A stretch of 64,000 bases of DNA, from NCBI RefSeq assembly GCF_047511655.1, contig NC_133389.1:147834473-147898472 (forward strand), given 5' to 3'. Origin of the DNA: Castor canadensis. Taxonomy: Eukaryota > Chordata > Mammalia > Rodentia > Castoridae. The notes under the pieces were generated by a model, which saw only the letters and a program-made list of their open reading frames with translations, had not been told where the DNA came from and searched no databases. A program made the position numbers and the translations under genes. Shown one piece after another: positions 56,621 to 64,000 of the stretch (positions within the stretch are counted from its first letter, which is position 1; each line of letters starts with the position of its first letter).

Positions 56621-59600
56621 ACCTGGTTGTGACTTGTTAAATGTCATTCCTTGCTAATTTCCTTGGTAAATACGTGTGACGAATAGTTAGGGAATGAACT
56701 AATTATAATACTGCCAGTTTTCAGTAGGGCACTGTCTGACGGTAAGTTGGTGCTTGTTTAGTTATTGCTTCTTAGGATTTGCAAAACCTGAAATGCCTCA
56801 CGTTAAAAAAAGAAAAAGAAAAATCAATTTGACGTTTAGAGTTCTGATTAAACTGCCGGCTGAGACTGCTTGTCTTGGAGTGGATGGCCTGAAATCAGAA
56901 GAGGTGTGTTTACAATGTAATTTTCAAAAGAAGTGGTAAGTTTTTTAAAAAGCCATGGAACTATGATCGTGTATCTGAGAATTGATTTCGGCCTCTCGTA
57001 CAGAGTTGTGGAAAGGAGGATTTTCAAAGGGAGCTTATAGATCTAGACACCATCTCAGGTTCATTACAGATAAGGCAGGCCCAGAGAATGGGCTGGAATT
57101 ACTTAAGGTTACATAGTCTCCTGATTCTTAATTCACTGTGACTTTTTCTCCTTAACACTTTACTTCTGCGACTGAATTTTTAAATTGTTTTGAAAGTCTT
57201 ATTATACAGTCACTTCGTCAGTTACTCCTACTGCCAGTTTTACCCCCATACTATTGGAAATTTGTTTTGTATGCTTTCTTTCTTACTATTTCCAAAATAT
57301 TCTTTCCTTTTAAATGTTCTTTTCTCACATAATTACTACTTATTCTGTTGGCAACATTGTTTCTGATTCCTTCCTTAAGTGATCAACTTTGCTTTTTTTT
57401 TTTTGAGCTGAGGGTTGGGCTTTTTGCATGGTAATGCGTGCATGCACTCCGTTGCTGATCTATGCCTCTATCCAAAAGTTCTTAATTTTAAGCAAATACT
57501 GTTTGCTGTGCTATGAGTAAATCACATAAGAAAACTCCTTTGCATTGTTCTACATTGTGGTAAATCAGGGTTATGTAAAATGTAACAGAAAAGGTATGGG
57601 CTACAAGAAAAATAGACTTCTTCAGGAGCAGTCCTGTTTCTGTTTCCTCTAGTGAAATAGGCCTGTTCCAAAATGATATATTTAGAGCTATAATAGAGTA
57701 GGTGGCATATCTTCCAATTTTTTTTTTCAGTTGGTTAGACTGGAATATAGACACTCAGTTGGCTGAATTAAATGAGAATATTAAGCTGGATTTTGGTTTT
57801 TCTCCTAGGTGTCTAAAATAGATCACAGATAATGAGGCAACACATTTCATTACCAGTTGGCTTTTTTTTTTTTAAACATCTTTTGTGTATATATTCTATC
57901 TTTGCTAAAATGTTTTCCATTTTTGGTGGTACTGGGAATTGAACCTATAGCCTCCAGCATGTTGGGAAAGTGCTCTGCTGACCTTGAGCCACATTCACAG
58001 CCCTGCCAGTATTTTTTTTAGTTACATTTTTTTAAACAATAACCTAATTTTTTTTTCTTTCTCATAATCCAGCCTGGCCTCCCCTTCCAAGTGCTGGGAT
58101 TGTGGGCCTGTTCCACCATGCCCATTTGTGATCTACAGTCTAATTTTTAATAAAAGAATAGGTAAAGCACATTCATAGAAATGTTTTTCAGTATAAAGCA
58201 TATTTAAAAACTGCTCTTTAATATTTATATGATGTCTAGGAAAAGGCATTCTGAAACAACTCCTGAAGGTTGTTTTATTTCCTGACATTTGGGGGTTTGT
58301 CAAGTGGCTCAAGTGGAAAGAGGACCTGCCTAGCAAGTATGAGGCCCTGAGTTCAAACCCCAGTGCCACCAAAAAAAAAAAAAAGAAAGAAAGAAAAGAA
58401 AACCATATTTCTTGACACTTTTCCTTAAAAAAGAAAGTTCATTTTCTTTCAGAAAGGGCAACTATGAAAAAAAAAAGATACTCTGAACTATTTAAATACT
58501 TAAACAGGTATACCCTTCACTTTTCCTCAAAATTAATATGTTACTAATAAGTTGAGTCTCTCTGGGTCACATTTTCCTATCTTCTGCTTCCCCCAAAATG
58601 CTGGTTATTATTCTTTTCCTTTATACTTTTACCATATATTCATCATATCCATAAATATGCTTTGTATTTTCTTAAACTTTTATTCACATGGTATAGCTAT
58701 GGTATGGCTATTCTTCCAGTTATTTAATTTAATTCATTCATTTATTTTGATCAAGGTGTTTTTTTGTGGTATTGAGGTTTGAAGTCTACCTTGTGCTTGC
58801 TAGGCTCTACCACTTGAGCTGTGTCCCCAGCCCTTTTTGCTTTAGCTGATTTTTCCAATAGGGTCTTGCTGTTTTGCCTGGGCCTAGTTTCCCATGTAGC
58901 TGGGATGACAGACTTACACTGCCATGCCCAATTTATTGGTTGAGATGGAATCGCACTAACTTTTTGCCCAGGCTGGCATTGAACCAAGAGCCTTAACTCA
59001 GCCTCTTGACTAGCTGAGATTACAGGTTTGAGCCACTGCTCCCAGCTTGCTCAAGGTTTTGAAGACTGCATTGATTGATAAAAAGTTTACTACTCTCCTT
59101 CCTCCCCCAGTTTTACCCCAGAGACATTTATTAAGAAAATTGTGCTACCTATTAAACTTTGGAAAGTTTCTTAATCACTTTGGGAATGTCTGTGAACTCT
59201 ATCTGTAGAAATTCAGAATCAGTGAAAAGTGCTCCACAAAAATAACACTCTTAAAAAAGTAGTCATTTGTATAACTGTGTTTTGTTTCTTCAGTGCTGAG
59301 GATTGAACCCAGGGCCTTGTCACGCCTAGCATTCCAGTGCTTGAGCTACACTGCCTGTTCTGAACAGCTACTTTTTTTGTATATATATATTTTGTTTTTA
59401 GTAGAACTGAATTTGAACTCAGGACTTCACACTTGCTATTCAAGTGCCATACTGTTTGAGCCACACATTCAGCCCAATAACTACTTTTTGATGGAGTGCA
59501 TATTTCTATTTAGAAATTTAAAGCTCTTTGTAATTGGAATAATTTATAATGGCTGCTCAAATAATACTTACGAGCTGTAAATTAGCTACTAGTGCTTGCT

Positions 59601-60000
59601 CTTTAGGGAAAAAGCTGTTTTTTTGGTGTCTAGAGACTTTTTTTTTTTTTTCCCCAGCATAACTTTATCTCGCCAGTTAAGTAATACATGAAAGGTTAAT
59701 GGGAACCATATTTGAGGGATTTGGTGGTTGGAAAAAATGTAATTCATAGTTTAAATAAAATCTTGGTGTTCACTTAAAATTCTTTTGATTGATTTCATTG
59801 GTACTCATGGTGGAAAGGGTTTCGTTCCTCTCTACTGTGAGCTTGAGATCTTTGTTAAGATTTACATTAATGATAACATTATCCATTCTCTTTGTAACTT
59901 GTATGTGCTTTAACCATGAGTTTATTATTTTTTATAGGATTTCTATAATTGGCCTGATGAATCGTTTGATGAAATGGACAGTACACTTGCTGTTCAGCAG
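56058..60000 (+). CDS. MOB4: MOB4 (phocein), 5' part: coding exons 1 and 2
   Basis: Exon 1, 56058-56117, encodes [20 protein letters not shown] with donor GCGCAG|GTACAC. Exon 2, 59938-60000, encodes [20 protein letters not shown] plus Q with acceptor TTTTATAG|GA and donor CAGCAG|GTAATA. Together they are the first 41 of about 225 residues. MOB4 is the class IV Mob-family subunit of STRIPAK, the striatin-PP2A-kinase complex, in cytoplasm and Golgi. The Zn-binding Mob fold lies in later exons outside the window; nothing matching exon 3 is seen before 64000. The start is supported by exact family agreement and a CpG-rich 5' end. Confidence 0.95.
56118..59937 (+). other. MOB4: MOB4 intron 1
   Basis: CpG-rich for its first 500 bp, then AT-rich. 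Repeats: MIR piece about 57060-57115; reverse SINEs 57915-58005 and 58010-58130; plus tRNA-like 58283-58395; reverse composite 58768-59050; reverse ID 59290-59365; reverse tRNA-like 59385-59475. 56640-57050 and 57120-57900 show no repeat I recognise. Confidence 0.7.
59938..60000 (+). CDS. MOB4: MOB4 coding exon 2
   Basis: 21 codons, both boundaries in phase 0. The phase-0 start is what allows a spliced HSPE1-MOB4 fusion. Confidence 0.95.
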
Positions 60001-60410
60001 GTAATAAAAATTGTTTGTTGTTTTTTAAATGGGTGAACTGTTGCTAATGCAGGTCCTACAGCAAAGATACTAAATTTAAGGGTAAGAAGAAAACTGCAAA
60101 GCATTTATTTATGCCTTTTTTTGACACCACATTCACTAGTTCCCAAAAGTGAACTGTTAACACAAAGGCAAATAGTTTTTTTTACAGCTTCAGTAACCTA
60201 AATATTTTACCTCTTTGGCATAGTTAAGTATTCCTATATGTTTTAGTACAAACCAGATTCCACTGAGTTAATGGAATACCCATTTAAAGCCTCATTGTAT
60301 TTTCAGATGGTATATCGAACTATAATCAGACTTAAATACATTTTAATATCGTTACAGTGTACCAAATTAGGGTCCTAATTTTGAAATTATGAATTTAAAA
60401 GGTAATTGAT

Positions 60411-61917
60411 AGCCAGGCGGCAGTGGCTCACACCTGTATACTAGGTACTTAGTAGGCAGAGATCAGGAGGATCGAGGTTCAAAGCCAGCCCTGGCAAATA
60501 GTAATGTGAGACCCTATCTCGAAAAAAAACCCTTCACATGAAAGGGCTGGTGGAGTGGCTCAAGGTGTAGGCCCTGAGTTCAAACCCCTGTACAGTAAAA
60601 AAATAAATAAATAAATAAAAATAAACTAGAATAACATACAATTAATTAGAAATAATATGTTCACATGTTCATTTGGCATGGAAACTCTTGGTAACATGCT
60701 CTTTAAGATTTTTTTTTTTCCATTTTAGTTTTCATTAGTTCTTGACTTTTATTCTTCTTCAATATATGTGAAGGCTAAAATGCTTCCCTTTGGATGGGAT
60801 AACTCTCTCGAGGTGGACATTTGTAGCATGTTTGGTTGAAAAACCCCTCAGGAACTCCTTATACAATTTTATGAGAGTTAGTACACTGTATTATGTTAAA
60901 AAAACAACAACTGGTAGTTCTACATTGAATAGAATCTGGAAGAACACAAAAACAACAAACAAAGAAATTGAGGTGTATTACAATATTGGGTTAGGTATCG
61001 GATAAATAACATATTTGTTCACTTTTTATTTATTTATTTTTGTTAGTGCTAGGGATTGAACCAAGAGCCTAGCACATTTTTGGCAAGTACCCTACCAATA
61101 CGCTACATCCCCAGTGTTGCACTTTTCTTTTTATCTGTATTATATGATAGATCTACTCCCATTTTCTTAATTTTGCCATTATATTTGAGGTGAGTTGCTT
61201 GTAGACAACATATAGTTGAGTTACATTTCTTTATTCATTCTAACAGTCTTTATTTCTTAATTGCTGTATTTAGACTGGCAGAGTGAGTGAAGTTGTAGAG
61301 CACCTGCCTAGCAAGCATGAGATGCTGAGTTCAATTCCCAGTACTGCCAAAAAAAAGATTGGTATAATTATTATTATCATTTTTCTGCTGCTGGGGATCA
61401 AACTTGGGGTCTTGTACATGTCTAGGTAAACACTCTACTCCTGAACTATATCTCCAATCCTTAGTTTTTTGAGACAGGGTCTCACTACATACCTCAGGCT
61501 GATCTTGACCTTGCTATGTAGCCCAGGCTGACTTATCTGCCTACCTTCTGGGATTATAGGCATGTACTACCATGTCTGGCTCAATATAGATTTCTTAAAG
61601 ATTGGTAGCTTTAATCAATAACAAAATTTAATAATTATGAGCAAGTTTAATTACTAAATGTGTGGTAAAAGGACTGGTAGAATGGCTGAAGTTGTAGAGT
61701 ACTTGCCTAGCAAGTGTGAGGCCCTGTGTTCAAACCTTAGTACTGCCAAAACAAAAAAAAAAAGTTTGAAGTAAAGCATATGCTCTTCTGCTTGATTATT
61801 TTGGAGATGGGGTCTTACTAACTTATTTCCCCTAGACTGGCTTTGAGCTTCAACCATCCTCAACCTCAGCCTCCCAAGTAGCTAGAATTATAGGTGTGAA
61901 CCAACAGTGCCCAGCAG
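60411..61917. repeat. SINE group in MOB4 intron 2
   Basis: Plus composite 60411-60610 with an AAATA tail; reverse ID 61033-61117; plus tRNA-like 61268-61350; reverse ID 61375-61462 joined to reverse B1-like 61463-61582; plus tRNA-like 61672-61760; reverse 7SL-like half 61795-61917. Confidence 0.82.
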
Positions 61918-61983
61918 ATCAGTTTACTTTGTCCAGATCCATCAGAGAAACTACAGTCATTGACAGCTGTGACCTTATGGAAT

Positions 61984-62303
61984 GTCTCTTTCCCTTCCTT
62001 CCTTTCTTCTTTTCTTTCTTTCCTGTCCTCCCCTCCCCTCCTCCCCTCTCCTCCTCTCTTCTGCTTTCCTTTCCTCCCTCCTCTCCCTCCTGTCTCTTCC
62101 CTTCCCTCCTTCCCTCCCCTTTCCTCCCTTTCCTTTTCCTTCCCTTTCCTCCCTTTTCCTTCCCTTTCTTCTCCTCCCCTTTCCTTTACTTTCCTCCCCT
62201 TTTCTTTTCCCTCTTCTCCCCTCCCCTTTCCTTTCCTTGTTTTTTTTTAATTCCCTCCCTCTCTTCCTTCCTTCTTCCCCTGCCTCCCCCCTCTCTTCAG
62301 TGA
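61984..62303. repeat. 320-bp pyrimidine tract
   Basis: Almost only C and T on the plus strand (TTCCCTTCC, CTCCCCTC motifs), broken by one T-run with two A near 62250. Long open frames on both strands here are low-complexity artefacts. Confidence 0.95.
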
Positions 62304-62379
62304 CCAGGTACATTGCCATTTATTGTGAACTAGAGGGACTATTTTGAAAAGAATTCCTTTTTTCTGAGCAGTATGTCTC

Positions 62380-63665
62380 AACAGTGGGCTTAAAGTGTTC
62401 TGTAAACAGATGAGCCGGCTGTCATCAAATTTTATTGTTAATATTCATTGAGTAGATTTAGGATAAGTTTTTAAGGGCCATAGATTTCCAAAATGGTAAA
62501 TGAGCACTGGCTTCAACATAAAGTTACCAGCTGCATTGACCCCTAACATGAGAGCCTGTCCTTTCAAGCATTGAGCTAGGCATTAACTCTTGCTTTGAAT
62601 GTCCTAGACATAAGGCTCTTTGGTCTATGTTGGAATTCTGTTGTTCACTGTAGCCATCTTCATCATTATATTAGCCAGATCTAAATAATTTGGTATGGCT
62701 ACTACATCAGCACTTGCTGCTTAAACTTTTATGTTCTGGAGTTAGCTTTGTCTTTCAACCTTGACCTAAATGCTGTTAGCTTTAAACATCTACAGCTTCT
62801 TCACCTCTCTTGGCTTTCATAGAATTGAAAAGTATTAGAGCCTTGCTCTAGATTAGGCTTTGGCTTAAGGGAATGTTATGTTTGGTTTGGTCTTCGTCTA
62901 GACCGCTGAAACTTTTCTCCATATCAATAATAAGGCTCTTTTCTTATTTCCTCTATCCCCTCTCTCCCCGCCTCCCCTCTCCCCTCTCTTCTTCCTTCTT
63001 TACTCCCTTCCTTCTTCCCTCCCTCTTGTACATACTACAAAAGCTCTCCAACACTGAGCTACATCTCTAGCTCATTTTTCTTTCTTAACATTAATTTGTT
63101 CACTGGAATATCACTTTTAATTTCCTTTAAGGACTTTTCCTTTCCATTCACAACTCTGCTAAACTAGTGCAAGAGGTCTAATTTTCACCCTGTCTCAGCT
63201 TTCGACAGGCCTTCATCACTGAGCATAAGAATTTCTAGCTTTTAGTTTAAAGTGAGAGACATATGTCTCTTAATTTCACTTGACCATTCACTTGACCATT
63301 GTAGGTTATTAATTGGCCTAATTTCAATATTGTTGTTTCGGGGAATAGGGAGGCCTGAAGAGATGGGGGACGCCTGGTCAGTGCAGCAGTCAGATGCACA
63401 CATTTGCTGATTGTGTTTGCCATCTTATGTGGGGTGCCCCCAAAGCAGTTAACATAGTAACATCACAGATGACTGATCAGAGACCAGCATAACAATATTA
63501 ATGAAAAAGTTTGCTATATTGTGAAAAGTACCAATATGTGACCCAGAAACACGAGTGTCAACATACTGTTAGAGAAGTGGTGTCAATAGACTTGCTCAAT
63601 GCAGGGTCGCCACAAACCTTCAATTTGTAAAGGACAAAGTATCTGCAAAGCTCAATAAAGTGAGC
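62380..63665 (-). mobile_element. Tigger-type DNA transposon remnant
   Basis: GTAAATGAGCACTGGCTTCA, TAGGCTTTGGCTTAAGGGAA, GGTTATTAATTGGCCTAATT, TTTCAATATTGTTGTTTC, AGACTTGCTCAATGCAGGGT and CACAAACCTTCAATTTGTAA run in the order I remember for the mammalian Tigger1/2 (pogo-like) consensus; the right terminal inverted repeat is reached at AGCTCAATAAAGTGAGC. The transposase reads on the minus strand but has no open frame. Split by an insert at 62946-63090. Confidence 0.82.
62946..63090 (-). repeat. ID-type SINE with CT-rich tail inside the Tigger remnant
   Basis: About 80 bp of C/T-rich sequence followed by CTCCAACACTGAGCTACATC, a reverse ID end. Tigger sequence resumes with TTGTTCACTGGAATA. Confidence 0.7.
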
Positions 63666-63908
63666 ACAGCTGATAGAGTGGCTCAAACAGCAGAGCACCT
63701 GCTAGGAAGCATGGAGCCCCGAGTTCAAATCCCATACCAACAACAACAACAAAAACAAGCCAAAACAAATCAAAAACCAAAAATTTGGGGAGAAGAGGGA
63801 TAAAGGAGAATGATGGAGGGGGTGAATTCAGCAATGATATTTTTGATGTATTGTAAGAACTTTTGTAAATGCCACAGTGTACCCAAAACACAACAATAAA
63901 GAAAAAAA
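63660..63908 (+). repeat. tRNA-like SINE and old L1-like 3' end
   Basis: SINE 63660-63760 (GATAGAGTGGCTCAAACAGC) with a CAA-rich tail; L1-like 63785-63908 (GGAGAATGATGGAGGGGGTG to CACAACAATAAAG). Confidence 0.7.
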
Positions 63909-64000
63909 AGCACAATAATTTATGAGTGTGAGTATGTTGGGGAAGAGGGGGCTTTAGACAGAATTGTTATGTGGAATTTGGAGTGATCTGTGGGAAGAGT

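Noticed and set aside
56754-56939. 61-codon frame starting [10 protein letters not shown] in MOB4 intron 1
   Set aside because: No recognised family, short, and no matching splice structure; likely chance.
61896-62347. Several open frames of 96-135 codons on both strands
   Set aside because: They lie in the pyrimidine tract, where stop codons cannot occur by composition. No family signal.

Overview
The window is nuclear DNA from a placental mammal. It holds four protein-coding genes with split exons, GT-AG introns and CpG-rich promoters, in the order known from human 2q33: COQ10B (+), HSPD1 (-), HSPE1 (+), MOB4 (+). The rest is a dense field of retroposons. The commonest is a composite SINE with a 7SL/B1-like half joined to a tRNA-like half, together with ID-type elements, B1-like monomers and L1 copies. 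This mix points to a rodent. My best guess is the beaver / kangaroo-rat side of the rodent tree, but the genus cannot be settled from sequence alone. HSPD1 carries Leu at residue 507, which I recall as the rodent state.

Layout. 1-7.1 kb: intergenic, with SINEs, L1 3'-end fragments and a solo LTR. 7.1-24.8 kb: COQ10B, five coding exons (240 aa), with a 149-bp GT tract about 350 bp upstream of its start codon. 24.8-36.3 kb: intergenic, containing a 2.8-kb 5'-truncated L1 with target-site duplications and a tight SINE cluster mostly in reverse orientation. 36.3-44.9 kb: HSPD1 on the minus strand, eleven coding exons (573 aa) plus a noncoding first exon. 44.85-45.35 kb: bidirectional CpG-island promoter. 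45.3-47.7 kb: HSPE1, four exons (102 aa). 47.7-56.0 kb: intergenic. 56.0 kb to the end: first two coding exons of MOB4; intron 2 runs off the window and contains a pyrimidine tract and a Tigger-type DNA transposon fossil.

HSPD1 (Hsp60) and HSPE1 (Hsp10) are the two halves of the mitochondrial chaperonin and share one promoter, which carries a perfect four-unit heat-shock element and a nuclear-receptor-like DR1. COQ10B is a mitochondrial coenzyme-Q binding START-domain protein. MOB4 is a STRIPAK-complex subunit with no obvious functional link, although the exon phases permit the HSPE1-MOB4 read-through transcript known from human. I found no new gene system. The most notable items are promoter architecture and well-preserved insertion events.
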